Numbered from the stretch's first letter, positions 9,309-18,268 are shown. The stretch is DNA of 64,000 nucleotides from Agrobacterium sp. a22-2 (GCF_012276985.1 NZ_JAAXMM010000001.1:248001-312000), one strand, 5' to 3'. Notes: a model not told the origin generated them from the letters alone. Program-made: numbers and translations.

Positions 9309-9337
9309 ATGTCAGTTCCGTGAAACATTTGTGACAG
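9309..9337 (-). promoter_or_regulatory. tandem Pho box before pstS
   Basis: On the minus strand three 7-base units are spaced by 4 bases: CTGTCAC (9337-9331), GTTTCAC (9326-9320) and CTGACAT (9315-9309), with AT-rich spacers. This matches the PhoB site pattern of direct CTGTCAT-like repeats at 11-base period. It lies about 105 bases upstream of the pstS ATG. Confidence 0.8.
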
Positions 9338-9398
9338 TTCAATCTATTGATTTTTATAGTGTTTTTAAAAAATATCGGCAAAGAGCCGCAGTTTTATG

Positions 9399-10721
9399 TC
9401 AAAACCGCACGGTAAAGTCCGTTCCCTTGCCAATTTCGGATTTTACGATCAGCCGAGCCCTGTGGCGGGTCAGGATATGTTTGACGATGGCAAGCCCCAG
9501 GCCTGTGCCTTTCTTGGAACGGCTGTCGGCGACGCTGACCCGATAAAAGCGCTCGGTGAGCCGCGGCACGTGCTCGGCAGGGATGCCCGGCCCATGGTCG
9601 ACGACGCTCACTTCGACGGCGTGGCCGGGTTCGTTGCGTACATGAACATCGACCACCTTGCCTTCCTGTCCGTACTTGCAGGCGTTCTCCATCAGGTTTT
9701 CGAACACCTGGACCAATTCGTCGCGGTCGCCCATGACTTCGACCCTGGACGGCGGCAGATGAAGGCGAAGTTCTATACCAAGCTCGGCGGCGAGCGGGGC
9801 CAGGGAATCGCGCACATGGCCGATAACCGGCACGAGATCGACCATCTCGTTGGGCGCCAGATGCGCCTTCAACTCCAACCGCGACAGGGACAGCAGGTCG
9901 TCAACCAACCGGCTCATGCGGTTGGCCTGATCGAGCATGATGGCGAGAAACCGCTCCTGCGCCTTGACGTCGGTGCGCGCCGGTCCCTGCATGGTCTCGA
10001 TGAAGCCCTTGAGAGAGGCAAGCGGCGTGCGCAGTTCATGACTGGCATTAGCCACGAAATCGCTGCGCATGCGGTCGATGCGCCGGAGTTCAGAGATATC
10101 CTTGAAGGACATGATGTAGAGCTTGTCGCCAGTCGGCATGCCCACCGGCAGATCGACTGGAGCGATGCGCACCACATAGACCCGTTCGGACGGCAGGCGT
10201 TCGGAATGCTCGATCTGGTTCGGCTCGTCGGTCGCGATCGTCTCGCGGATCACATCGAGGATGCTGGGCGAACGCCAGCGGGCCGACAGATGCGATCCTT
10301 CCGCCAATGGCCCGAAAGCCTTATCCATCGCCCGGTTTTGGAAGAGCACGGTCGCATCCTTGCGGAAAACCACCACAGGCAACTCAAGCGCACCGAGAGT
10401 GGCGTAGACGGTCGGACGCAGCAGGTCCGCCGGGGGCGGATCGCCGTCCTGGGAAGCAGGCTTTTGCGCCAGCGCTGCCTCGGGCTGGCGCTGCATCAGG
10501 ATGGCGATCGCGCACAGGCCGAACAGGATGGCGGTCACAGTCGCGTCGGCACCGGACAGATAGACCGTCACCGCCACCAGGGCAGCGGTGACCAGCAGGA
10601 TCCCTCTGGCGGATAAAAGCGCCCTCAATCGGCGCAGTGGCGGCAGCGTATCGTTCAAAAGCACCTCGGCGAGCAGCAAGCGGACGCGATGAAATCGCGG
10701 ATTTTTCTTGTTAACGTTCAT
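9399..10721 (-). CDS. phoR: phosphate regulon sensor histidine kinase PhoR
   Basis: Membrane kinase that phosphorylates PhoB under phosphate limitation. From the ATG at 10721 (MNVNKKNPRF) it has 440 residues. Two hydrophobic segments lie near residues 38-56 and 60-76, then a PAS-like region (about 100-210), the HisKA domain with phospho-acceptor H228 in NASHELRTPLAS, and the HATPase domain with N box NLMENACKYG, G1 DHGPGIP and G2 GTGLGLAIVKHI. The open frame runs upstream to 10802, but that arginine-rich stretch looks untranslated. It heads the pst-pho run and is divergent from ppk2. Confidence 0.93.
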   Translation of the reverse strand: MNVNKKNPRFHRVRLLLAEVLLNDTLPPLRRLRALLSARGILLVTAALVAVTVYLSGADATVTAILFGLCAIAILMQRQPEAALAQKPASQDGDPPPADLLRPTVYATLGALELPVVVFRKDATVLFQNRAMDKAFGPLAEGSHLSARWRSPSILDVIRETIATDEPNQIEHSERLPSERVYVVRIAPVDLPVGMPTGDKLYIMSFKDISELRRIDRMRSDFVANASHELRTPLASLKGFIETMQGPARTDVKAQERFLAIMLDQANRMSRLVDDLLSLSRLELKAHLAPNEMVDLVPVIGHVRDSLAPLAAELGIELRLHLPPSRVEVMGDRDELVQVFENLMENACKYGQEGKVVDVHVRNEPGHAVEVSVVDHGPGIPAEHVPRLTERFYRVSVADSRSKKGTGLGLAIVKHILTRHRARLIVKSEIGKGTDFTVRF

Positions 10722-10908
10722 TGATGACAGAAGTTTACGTGCCCGGCCATGGCGGGCGTGAATAATCCCCGTGGAGGACCGGCAAAGCCTGCTGCGCCTC
10801 AACAGGATCTTGAATTTACTCTATAACTATGCCCTTTCTGGCGTGAGAAATATTGCGGTGGACAACGCCTTGCGTGGCCCCGCAACAGGCAAGCAGGAGA
10901 GCAGCGTC

Positions 10909-11790
10909 ATGGAAGAGCCGAAGAAAAGCCGCGCGGTCGAACTGAAAATCGGCGGCGAGACACGCGTTTTCGACATCGACGATCCCAAGCTGCCGAAATG
11001 GGTCGACGACGTGTCGCTCGGCTCCGGCGACTATCCCTATGACAAGAAGATGGACGAGGACGACTACGAGGACCAGCTGGAAAAACTGCAGGTCGAACTG
11101 GTGAAGGTGCAGTTCTGGCAGCAGGCGACCGGCAAGCGAGTGATGGCCCTGTTCGAGGGGCGCGATGCGGCCGGCAAGGGCGGCACGATCCACGCGATCC
11201 TGTCCTACATGAATCCCCGCACCGCCCGCGTCGTGGCCCTCACCAAGCCGACCGAGACCGAACGCGGGCAATGGTATTTCCAGCGCTACGTGGCGCAGTT
11301 TCCAAGCGCCGGCGAGTTCGTGCTGTTCGATCGTTCCTGGTACAACCGTGCGGTTGTCGAGCCGGTCATGGGCTTCTGCACGCCGGACCAGTACAAGCAT
11401 TTTCTCGAGCAGGTGCCGCGCTTCGAAGAGCTGATCGAAGAAGAGGGCATCCACTTCTTCAAATTCTGGTTGAATATCGGCCGGGAAATGCAGCTCGAAC
11501 GCTTCCACGACCGGCGCCACGATCCGCTGAAGATATGGAAGCTCTCGCCGATGGACATCGCCGCCCTCGACAAATGGGACGACTATACCGACAAGCGCGA
11601 CCGTATGCTGAAGAAGACGGACACCGACCACGCCCCATGGACGGTCGTTCGCGCCAATGACAAGCGTCGCGCCCGGCTGAATGTCATCCGCCATATCCTG
11701 AATGCCCTCGACTATGACGGCAAGGACAAAAGCAATATCGGCGAGACCGACCGCAAGATCATCGGCCGGGGTGAGGACATGCTCGATTGA
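10909..11790 (+). CDS. ppk2: polyphosphate kinase 2 (PPK2 family)
   Basis: PPK2 enzymes transfer phosphate between polyphosphate and nucleotides, usually making GTP or ATP from GDP or ADP. The 293-residue protein has Walker [13 protein letters not shown] (residues 82-93), the lid [19 protein letters not shown] and Walker [21 protein letters not shown] with D141. An acidic N-terminal extension of about 50 residues precedes the domain. The ATG at 10909 begins the conserved part; the frame is open 46 codons upstream but over the likely promoter. Its position beside phoR suggests a link between phosphate sensing and polyphosphate use. Confidence 0.92.
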   Translation: MEEPKKSRAVELKIGGETRVFDIDDPKLPKWVDDVSLGSGDYPYDKKMDEDDYEDQLEKLQVELVKVQFWQQATGKRVMALFEGRDAAGKGGTIHAILSYMNPRTARVVALTKPTETERGQWYFQRYVAQFPSAGEFVLFDRSWYNRAVVEPVMGFCTPDQYKHFLEQVPRFEELIEEEGIHFFKFWLNIGREMQLERFHDRRHDPLKIWKLSPMDIAALDKWDDYTDKRDRMLKKTDTDHAPWTVVRANDKRRARLNVIRHILNALDYDGKDKSNIGETDRKIIGRGEDMLD

Positions 11791-11796
11791 GCGGGA

Positions 11797-12957
11797 TCAC
11801 TGCCCCGGCAGAACCCGCACCGAATAGAGATTGACACCCTGTCCCTGGCCACTCAGATCGCCGTTGACCAGCAACTGGCCCGGCGTTGCAGGCGCGATGG
11901 CGCGCTCGAAGTCGATCTGGAACAGGATATCGGCCTTTTCCGGATTGACGGTGAAGCGGTGGCGCGAACAATCGCCGAGCCGGTCGAAATTGCACTCCAC
12001 CGAAATCTGCACCGGCTTGTCGGAGACAGATTGCAGCGTCAAGGCAATGGTCGAGACGCGGCCGGCCATGTCGCGCAATACGTCCACAGGTATGGTGATG
12101 GCCACGCTGCCATCCGCATCGGCACTGCGCGACACCAGTTGGACCGCCGGTCCGTCACCGGTAGTGACGACATCGACCAGCGCATTGCCGCGCGGTTTGA
12201 CGGCCTCGATCTGCTTCGGCGTAAAGACCTCGATCCATTCGTCCGAAAAGCCCTGATCGAGCGGCTGCGGCTGTGGCTGCGGCGGGACATTGCCGGAAAA
12301 ATCCTCCTCCTCGGCACGAGGCGGCGGATTGGGCACGCTGGTGTCGCGTTCGGCGGCCGTCATCAAGAGACCCGAAGTATAGACCCACCAGGCGCCCATG
12401 CCGACGGTGACAAGCAGAACCGTAAAGATGAAGAATCGAGAGAAGAAGCCGCGCCGACGCTTCTTATGATGGATGACCGCCTCCGGCCGGATGTCCAAAG
12501 ACTGCGGATGGGCCGCCGCCGCGGATTGCGACGCCGGTTCGACGCCATCCTGGTCATCGAGAGTTCGGCCGCCGCGCTCGGCGCGCAGATCGGACATGTC
12601 GCCTGACGGGGCAGGCTGGCGATGCCGCTCGGCGCGCAACTCCATGCCGTGATCGTCGACGGATGGCGGGTCGCGGCGGTCGTTCCGGCTGGCCGGCTGG
12701 CCGTCCGTCGCCGGCGCGTCTGGTTCGGTTCGGCTGGATGCGGCGAGCCGTCCCCGCTCCTCCTGCTCGATGCCATGAATGACCGTTTCCAGGCGATGCC
12801 GCTGCTGGGCGACCGTTTCGGGATCGTTGATGTCCTGCTTGCGCAAGCCTGCTTCGAGGGCGTGGCGCGCCGACTGATAGATGCGGGCTCGGATTTCCGC
12901 ATTGGCGCGATCCGAGCGCTCCAGCGCGCTTCTGATGGCCGTTTCCAATCCGCTCAC
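11797..12957 (-). CDS. conserved hypothetical single-pass membrane protein
   Basis: Not recognised. The 386-residue protein has a charged, partly helical N-terminal region (1-70) with many Arg and Glu, then a low-complexity hydrophilic stretch (about 70-165). A basic cluster KKRRRGFFSRF leads into one transmembrane helix (near 172-195). A Pro/Glu-rich linker precedes a compact C-terminal domain (about 235-385) that should be periplasmic and contains two cysteines (ECNFDRLGDC). The layout suggests an inner-membrane anchored protein. It ends 6 bases from ppk2, facing it, with no terminator between. Confidence 0.75.
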   Translation of the reverse strand: MSGLETAIRSALERSDRANAEIRARIYQSARHALEAGLRKQDINDPETVAQQRHRLETVIHGIEQEERGRLAASSRTEPDAPATDGQPASRNDRRDPPSVDDHGMELRAERHRQPAPSGDMSDLRAERGGRTLDDQDGVEPASQSAAAAHPQSLDIRPEAVIHHKKRRRGFFSRFFIFTVLLVTVGMGAWWVYTSGLLMTAAERDTSVPNPPPRAEEEDFSGNVPPQPQPQPLDQGFSDEWIEVFTPKQIEAVKPRGNALVDVVTTGDGPAVQLVSRSADADGSVAITIPVDVLRDMAGRVSTIALTLQSVSDKPVQISVECNFDRLGDCSRHRFTVNPEKADILFQIDFERAIAPATPGQLLVNGDLSGQGQGVNLYSVRVLPGQ

Positions 12958-13265
12958 GGGCGATCCTACTCCTTATTTCAGGTCCTCCGGACCCGCCCTT
13001 GCAAGCGTCCGATGGCCGTTTACGATTCGGTAACGGGTGGCTTGCCAATCCGCAAGCCCTTGCACGGGAGCTTGCAGGCGATACCCAGAGGAAAATCCCC
13101 GTTCACGGCTTCCCCGCCGAGAAATGAGGAAAAACGGGCCGAAATTCAGGCATATCCAAAGACCGGCCCGGAACCGCGGGAATTCACTGGCCCCTCTTTT
13201 CCTGGATCGAAGGTTCTGCTATCCAATTGACGTTTCCGTAAACGTAAATCGTCAAGAGGTGCGCC
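12958..13265. other. intergenic region before the nitronate monooxygenase
   Basis: This 308-base divergent region holds no convincing gene. Its right end carries the MerR-type-looking inverted repeat at 13233-13248. The ribosome-binding site AAGAGGT lies at 13254-13260. Nothing else was recognised in the first 250 bases. Confidence 0.6.
13233..13248. promoter_or_regulatory. LiuR/MerR-like operator candidate
   Basis: TTTCCGTAAACGTAAA differs at one base from the TTTACGT..ACGTAAA inverted repeat typical of MerR-family regulators of branched-chain and fatty-acid catabolism in Proteobacteria. It lies 17 bases before the nitronate monooxygenase ATG, inside wider arms TTGACG / CGTCAA (13228-13255). 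The regulator gene is not in the window. Confidence 0.4.
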
Positions 13266-14225
13266 ATGGCTTTGCCCCCCATTCTTTCGGATCATCTGCG
13301 GCTTCCCGTGGTGGCCTCGCCGCTGTTCATCATCTCGCATCCCGACCTGACGCTTGCGCAATGCAAGGCCGGCGTGGTCGGCTCCTTTCCTGCTCTCAAT
13401 GCGCGTCCCGAAAGCCAGCTCGATGAATGGCTGGCGATGATCACCGAAGATCTTGCCGCCCATAATGCCCGGAACCCCGAACGGCCGGCCGCACCTTTTG
13501 CCGTCAACCAGATTGTCCATACGTCCAACAAGCGGCTCGAGCACGATCTGATGATGTGCGTCAAATACAAGGTGCCGATCGTCATTTCATCGCTGGGCGC
13601 CGTGCCCGAGGTCAATGCCGCCGTGCATTCCTATGGCGGCATCGTACTGCACGACATCATCAACAACCGCCATGCCAATTCTGCCATCCGCAAGGGGGCC
13701 GACGGGCTGATCGCGGTTGCCACAGGCGCCGGCGGCCATGCCGGAACGCTGTCGCCCTTTGCGCTGGTGCAGGAAATCCGCGAATGGTTCGACGGGCCGC
13801 TGCTGCTGGCCGGCGCGATTGCCACCGGCGGCGGCATTCTGGCTGCCCGGGCAATGGGCGCCGATATGGCCTATATCGGCTCGCCCTTCATCGCCACGAC
13901 CGAAGCCCGCGCCTCCGATGCCTACAAGCAGGCTATCGTCGATGCGCATGCCAATGACATTGTCTATTCGAATTTCTTCACCGGCATCCACGGCAACTAC
14001 CTGAAATCCTCGATCGTGGCGGCCGGCATGGACCCGGACAACCTGCCAGTGGCCGATCCCACCAAGATGGATTTCGACAAGGCGACAACCGGCGCCAAGG
14101 CCTGGAAAGATATCTGGGGCTGCGGCCAGGGCATCGGTGCTGTGAAAGCGGTCGAGCCGGTGGCGGCCCTGGTCGATCGGCTGGCGCGCGAATATTTAGG
14201 CGCAAAAAAGGCGATTTGCGCTTAA
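13266..14225 (+). CDS. nitronate monooxygenase (2-nitropropane dioxygenase family)
   Basis: FMN-dependent TIM-barrel enzyme that oxidises alkyl nitronates such as propionate 3-nitronate, a detoxification role. The 319-residue protein has the family N-terminus LRLPVVASPLFIIS, then VVGSFPALNARP. The active-site motif is GAGGHAGTLSPFALV with the probable catalytic H158. FMN-phosphate loops follow in GAIATGGGILAARAMGADMAYIGSPFIAT. Length is normal. It has a good Shine-Dalgarno (AAGAGGTGCGCC) and appears monocistronic or linked to the DUF1176-type gene 48 bases downstream. Confidence 0.9.
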   Translation: MALPPILSDHLRLPVVASPLFIISHPDLTLAQCKAGVVGSFPALNARPESQLDEWLAMITEDLAAHNARNPERPAAPFAVNQIVHTSNKRLEHDLMMCVKYKVPIVISSLGAVPEVNAAVHSYGGIVLHDIINNRHANSAIRKGADGLIAVATGAGGHAGTLSPFALVQEIREWFDGPLLLAGAIATGGGILAARAMGADMAYIGSPFIATTEARASDAYKQAIVDAHANDIVYSNFFTGIHGNYLKSSIVAAGMDPDNLPVADPTKMDFDKATTGAKAWKDIWGCGQGIGAVKAVEPVAALVDRLAREYLGAKKAICA

Positions 14226-14273
14226 GAAGGCCGCTGCTAACGTCCTCCCGTATTCCATTGCCGGAGGATATTC

Positions 14274-15323
14274 ATGCGGTTTCCAGTCTTGCCATCCACC
14301 TTCGCCCTGCTGCTGTCGGGCACCGCCGTCTGTCTTGCAGACTCTGGCGGCTTCGAACAGTTCCAGACATGGCAGGTGATCTGCAGCCAGGCGCGCAATT
14401 GCACCATGCGGCAGTTTCTCTCCGGCAGCGCCATTGGCCAGTTGGAGCTACGGCGCGATGGCGGACCGGACACGCCGCTGTCGATCGCAGCGTCCACGGA
14501 CAATCCCGCTTTCTCCGAGGACGCACGCGACGTCAGAGCCTCGGTTTCCGTCGATGGCGGCGCGCCGGTTTCCGTATCGCCCGGGGATATCCGCTATGAT
14601 CCGGCCGCGGCCGTCTGGGTGCTTACCGGCGACTTCATCGGCAACGGGCTGGTGATGGCCATGAAGAACGGGGCAAGCCTGCATGTAATGCTGACGCGGG
14701 GCGAAGCTGTTGCCGAGGGCGACGTTCCGCTCGCCGGCGTAGCCGCCAGCCTGCTGTTCATGGACGACCAGCAAAAGCGGGTCGGCCATACCGATGCCCT
14801 CAGCGCCAAAGGCGACAAGCCACCGTTCCCGGCTGTCCCGTTTCGCGAGATCCGCACGCTGGCCGAGCTTCCGGAGGCGATCCGCAACCGCTTTGCAGAG
14901 GGCGGTGAATGTGCGGATACGGAAGAGAGCCAGCTGGACGGCAGCGCCTTCGTCCACCAGCTATCCGGCGACGAGGCGATTTACGCGACGCCGTGCGGAA
15001 CACCGGGCGCCTACAACACGCCCATTGCAATGTTCACCGAGAGCTTTGGCGTCATTTCGAAAATGGCCTTCCCTGTCCTGCACGAGGGCGCCCCGAGCAC
15101 GATGGCCGACGCCTACAATCTCGACTACGACTTCGAGACCGGAAAGCTGTCGGCCTTTTTCCGCGGCCGCGGCATCGGCGACTGCGGCACCTACAATGCC
15201 TGGCACATGTCGCGCCGACAGGCCGGACCGGTTCTGGTTCTCGACCGCCAGACATCCAAGGATTGCGACGGCAAGGATCTCGACGGACCGGAGAACTGGC
15301 CGGCCCAATGGCCGCTGAGATGA
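14274..15323 (+). CDS. DUF1176-type secreted protein
   Basis: Probably a periplasmic protein of the DUF1176 family, whose function is unknown. The 349 residues begin with a signal peptide (MRFPVLPSTFALLLSGTAVCLA, cleavage near residue 22). The mature start FEQFQTWQVICSQARNCTMRQF, with two cysteines seven positions apart, resembles the DUF1176/invasion-associated-locus-B type opening. Further cysteines occur near the C-terminus (GGEC, TPCG, DCGTYNAW, KDCDG) and probably form disulfides. It lies 48 bases after the monooxygenase and just upstream of tRNA-Thr. The family call is by appearance. Confidence 0.75.
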   Translation: MRFPVLPSTFALLLSGTAVCLADSGGFEQFQTWQVICSQARNCTMRQFLSGSAIGQLELRRDGGPDTPLSIAASTDNPAFSEDARDVRASVSVDGGAPVSVSPGDIRYDPAAAVWVLTGDFIGNGLVMAMKNGASLHVMLTRGEAVAEGDVPLAGVAASLLFMDDQQKRVGHTDALSAKGDKPPFPAVPFREIRTLAELPEAIRNRFAEGGECADTEESQLDGSAFVHQLSGDEAIYATPCGTPGAYNTPIAMFTESFGVISKMAFPVLHEGAPSTMADAYNLDYDFETGKLSAFFRGRGIGDCGTYNAWHMSRRQAGPVLVLDRQTSKDCDGKDLDGPENWPAQWPLR

Positions 15324-15450
15324 AAAACGGCTCGACCGCCCCGCCCGCCATTTTTTGCACGACACCAAGAAATCCGGCTTGAAATCACGCCGCAATGCCT
15401 GTATCAGCCGCAACACCAACGCGGACAGGCTCAAGGCCCCTTCGCAGAGT

Positions 15451-15526
15451 GCCGCTTTAGCTCAGGTGGTAGAGCACATCATTCGTAATGATGGGGTCGC
15501 AGGTTCGAGTCCTGCAAGCGGCACCA
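15451..15526 (+). tRNA. tRNA-Thr (anticodon CGT), CCA encoded
   Basis: A 76-base cloverleaf with acceptor arms GCCGCTT / AAGCGGC. The D arm is GCTC / GAGC. The anticodon stem CATCA / TGATG encloses loop TTCGTAA (anticodon CGT), and the T arm GCAGG / CCTGC encloses TTCGAGT. The 3' CCA is encoded. Confidence 0.97.
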
Positions 15527-15541
15527 GTTTGATCCTTGTCC

Positions 15542-15587
15542 GACCCGGATACATAGATAACAGATTGTCCCTAAGACATGGGTGACA
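15542..15587 (-). mobile_element. possible remnant of an IS terminus
   Basis: Read on the minus strand, the stretch begins TGTCACCCATGTC and contains two similar 15-base units, CCATGTCTTAGGGAC (15581-15567) and CTATGTATCCGGGTC (15556-15542), at a 25-base period. From memory, such ends with repeated ATGT-containing motifs resemble IS481-type elements of rhizobia. No transposase and no second end were seen nearby. Confidence 0.35.
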
Positions 15588-15849
15588 ACCTCCGGCCGGA
15601 CGGATTGTCAATCGCCTCGTCGTATTCCCCTTATCCTGATTTGGCTCCAGTCTGCTTCCGATCGCCGAGATTGTGCGTTCAGTAGGGCGCGGAAGGCGGG
15701 CGATCTGCAGTGGGGCGGGTTCGACGCTAAATTTTGCTCCGCTTGCTCTTCAATTTAGTCTATAGTTTTTATAGATATAATTGACTTTAACACGAGAAGG
15801 AGCCAAACTCAGGTCATTACATCAGGCCAACGGAAACAGGAGAATGACA
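15588..15849. other. intergenic region after tRNA-Thr
   Basis: About 260 bases between the IS-like remnant and a small ORF. The first part shows nothing recognisable. The AT-rich inverted repeat at 15759-15775 is listed separately, and a Shine-Dalgarno (CAGGAG) lies at 15837-15842. Confidence 0.5.
15759..15775. promoter_or_regulatory. inverted repeat TCTATA-N5-TATAGA
   Basis: A perfect 6-bp inverted repeat with a 5-base spacer, 75 bases upstream of a small ORF. Its TCTA-N9-TAGA core is shared with the site over the sbp promoter (20183-20203) and the site at 23499-23515, so it may be an operator of the same regulator. Confidence 0.5.
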
Positions 15850-16038
15850 ATGCCAATTGGAATCACCATGTTTTCCTTCGATTTCTTCGGGCTTTCCCGG
15901 CATCTGCAGGCCATGCGGTCTGAGCAGGAGGGCAAAGTTGAACAGAAGAGCGTCGAGGCTGCGGAAGCGGACGTATGTGAGAAAGCATCCGCCAGAAATC
16001 ACGAGATCTTCTTCTGGGGGATGTATCCGATTCTTTGA
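15850..16038 (+). CDS. small hypothetical protein
   Basis: A 62-residue ORF starting MPIGITMFSFDFFGLSRHLQ and ending HEIFFWGMYPIL. The ATG at 15850 has CAGGAG seven bases upstream; another ATG at 15844 and a TTG at 15781 are in frame but less well placed. It is hydrophobic at both ends, with a charged Glu-rich middle (SEQEGKVEQKSVEAAEADV) and one cysteine. It was not recognised. Its main interest is the TCTA-N9-TAGA repeat upstream, shared with the sulfate operon. It could also be a spurious ORF. Confidence 0.4.
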   Translation: MPIGITMFSFDFFGLSRHLQAMRSEQEGKVEQKSVEAAEADVCEKASARNHEIFFWGMYPIL

Positions 16039-16155
16039 GGCATTCCGGTCAAATCCGGGCAGGGAAAGTGCATCAATCCTTTGTTTTCACGCAATTCCGG
16101 ACGCGACGCCGTTTGCGCGCTTTGCTGGAATTGCTTTAGCGGCACGAGGTCTGCC

Positions 16156-16305
16156 ATGTCCATCACCTTCGAAACACCGCCGCGCCGCGCGCCGTTCAGC
16201 CGGCCGGTGCACAGCACCTGGACAGTATCGCTACATAGGACTGCGCAGGTTGTGATCGTGGTTGCGGCCTATATGTTCGTCACGGTCGTGCTGTTCGTCT
16301 TCTGA
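16156..16305 (+). CDS. small single-pass membrane protein
   Basis: A 49-residue ORF beginning MSITFETPPRRAPFSRPVHS, with a basic N-terminal half and a C-terminal hydrophobic helix (AQVVIVVAAYMFVTVVLFVF) ending at the stop. This is a plausible tail-anchored or one-pass inner-membrane peptide. A weak Shine-Dalgarno (CACGAGG) precedes the ATG. The frame continues upstream to 16081 without extra sense. It faces cysA across a 55-base gap that contains an imperfect GC hairpin (CGGCGC / GCGCCG at 16329-16347). Function is unknown. Confidence 0.45.
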   Translation: MSITFETPPRRAPFSRPVHSTWTVSLHRTAQVVIVVAAYMFVTVVLFVF

Positions 16306-16360
16306 GACAGTTATAAAGCACTGACGCCCGGCGCCCAAGCTGCGCCGAGCGGCTCCACTC

Positions 16361-17401
16361 TCAGAAGAACAGTTTCCAGCGGGTCGGCCGGAAGCTGATC
16401 TCGGAACCGACCTTGGCGATCACATCGAGCGGAATCTCGATCTCAATGTGGTGGGCCTCGCCAGAATTTCCGACATCGACTTCGGTGATGCGCGTACCGG
16501 CCAGACGGCGGCTGGTGGTGACGGCTCCCTTCAGTCCTTCGCCCTCCGAAACAAGAACCACATCCTGCGGGCGGAAGAACAAGGTCGCCTCGCCTTCGCC
16601 CGCGGCGGAAATGCCGATCGGCGCGCCCTGGAACAGCACCTGGCCGCCGACAATCGTCACCGGGATATGGGCGCTGTCGCCGATGAACGAAAACACGAAA
16701 GACGAGTTCGGCCGGTCATAGACATCGTCCGAGGAGCCGACCTGCTCGATGCGCCCCTGGCTCATCACCACGACGCGGTCGGCCAGTTCCAGGGCTTCTT
16801 CCTGGTCATGGGTGACGAAGACGGTGGTGTGGCCGGTGCGTTCATGGAAATCGCGCAGCCAACGGCGCAATTCCTTGCGCACCTTGGCATCCAGCGCACC
16901 GAAGGGTTCGTCGAGCAGCAGCACTTTCGGCTCGATGGCCATGGCACGGGCAAGCGCCACGCGCTGGCGCTGACCGCCGGAGAGCTGGTTCGGATAGCGC
17001 TTTTCGAGGCCTGAGAGTTGCACCATGTCGAGCAGTTCCAGGGCGCGGCGGCGGATCTCCGCCTTTGGCGGACGATCGCCGCGCGGCCGGACCGTCAAGC
17101 CGAAAGCGATGTTGTCGGCCACCGTCATATGGCGGAACAGCGCATAGTGCTGGAATACAAAACCGACATGGCGCTCCTGGACGCTCTTCAGCGAGGCGTC
17201 TTCGTCGCCAAAGAAGATCTGGCCGCGGGTCGGCTGCTCAAGGCCGGCGATCAGCCGCAGCAGCGTCGTCTTGCCAGAGCCCGAAGGACCCAGAAGCGCG
17301 ATCAATTCGCCGGAGCGGATGTCGAGGGACACATCGTGCAGCGCGGGGTAGCGGTCGAATTCCTTGCGGATATTGGAAACTCTCACTTCCATAGGAGGCA
17401 A
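16361..17401 (-). CDS. cysA: sulfate/thiosulfate ABC transporter ATP-binding protein CysA
   Basis: ATPase of the sulfate/thiosulfate importer. The 346-residue protein has Walker [11 protein letters not shown]-loop [14 protein letters not shown], signature [16 protein letters not shown], Walker [14 protein letters not shown] and switch [10 protein letters not shown]-terminal TOBE-like regulatory domain (about residues 240-346) follows. The N-terminus [25 protein letters not shown] is typical of CysA. It is the last gene of the run sbp-cysT-cysW-cysA and starts 6 bases after cysW. Confidence 0.95.
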   Translation of the reverse strand: MPPMEVRVSNIRKEFDRYPALHDVSLDIRSGELIALLGPSGSGKTTLLRLIAGLEQPTRGQIFFGDEDASLKSVQERHVGFVFQHYALFRHMTVADNIAFGLTVRPRGDRPPKAEIRRRALELLDMVQLSGLEKRYPNQLSGGQRQRVALARAMAIEPKVLLLDEPFGALDAKVRKELRRWLRDFHERTGHTTVFVTHDQEEALELADRVVVMSQGRIEQVGSSDDVYDRPNSSFVFSFIGDSAHIPVTIVGGQVLFQGAPIGISAAGEGEATLFFRPQDVVLVSEGEGLKGAVTTSRRLAGTRITEVDVGNSGEAHHIEIEIPLDVIAKVGSEISFRPTRWKLFF

Positions 17402-17407
17402 TGCCTT

Positions 17408-18268
17408 TCAATGCTTGCGGCCAGCGGCGATTTCCGCGCCGAACCGCAATTCGAGAACTGTCTTGATGATGAGGGTGACGAGGGCCAAAGCTGCCAGCAG
17501 CGAGGCGACTGCGAAGGCGCCGACGAAATTGTATTCGTTGTAGAGAATCTCCACATGCAGCGGCATGGTGTTGGTCAGCCCGCGGATATGGCCCGAAACC
17601 ACCGAGACGGCGCCGAATTCGCCCATGGCGCGGGCATTGCAGAGCAACACGCCATAGAGCAGGCCCCATTTGATATTGGGCAGCGTCACATACCAGAAAG
17701 TCTGCCAGCCATTGGCGCCCAGCGACAGCGCCGCTTCCTCGTCGCCATTGCCCTGTTCCTGCATCAGCGGGATCAGTTCGCGGGCAACGAAGGGGAAGGT
17801 CACAAAGATGGTGGCCAGCACGATACCCGGCACGGCAAACAGGATCTCGATCCCGTAGCTCTTCAGCCAGGGACCAAGCGCACTGCCCGCTCCAAACAGC
17901 AGCACATAGACCAGGCCCGAAATAACCGGTGACACGGAAAACGGCAGGTCGATCAGGGTGGTCAGGAAGGCCTTGCCCTTGAACTCGAACTTGGCGATCG
18001 CCCAGGCGGCGGCGACGCCGAAGACGAGGTTCAGGGGCACCGAAATCACCGCCACCAGCAGGGTCAGCCGAATGGCGGCCAGGGTGTCGGGTTCACCCAG
18101 GGCGGCGATGAACTCGCCAGGACCTTTGCGGAAGGCCTCGATGAATACGGCCACCAGCGGCAGCAGCAGAAACAGCAGCAGAAACAGGAAGGCAGCCGCC
18201 ATTAGGGTGTAGCGGGCGAACGGCGCTTCCGTCGTCGGCGACGGCATGTGACGGGCTTTATGCGCCAT
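17408..18268 (-). CDS. cysW: sulfate ABC transporter permease CysW
   Basis: Second membrane subunit of the sulfate/thiosulfate importer. The start is set at ATG 18268 ([14 protein letters not shown]) because AGGAGGT lies at 18281-18275, seven bases upstream; the ATG at 18274 would be too close, and longer frames run far into cysT. The product is 286 residues with about six membrane helices. The coupling loop is [24 protein letters not shown], and the family motif [18 protein letters not shown] is present. The gene overlaps the cysT stop by 11 bases, indicating coupled translation. Confidence 0.92.
   Translation of the reverse strand: MAHKARHMPSPTTEAPFARYTLMAAAFLFLLLFLLLPLVAVFIEAFRKGPGEFIAALGEPDTLAAIRLTLLVAVISVPLNLVFGVAAAWAIAKFEFKGKAFLTTLIDLPFSVSPVISGLVYVLLFGAGSALGPWLKSYGIEILFAVPGIVLATIFVTFPFVARELIPLMQEQGNGDEEAALSLGANGWQTFWYVTLPNIKWGLLYGVLLCNARAMGEFGAVSVVSGHIRGLTNTMPLHVEILYNEYNFVGAFAVASLLAALALVTLIIKTVLELRFGAEIAAGRKH

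Noticed and set aside
8317..9546. Plus-strand open frame of 409 codons across pstS
   Set aside because: Antisense to pstS, including its signal peptide and Pho box region; no known domain.
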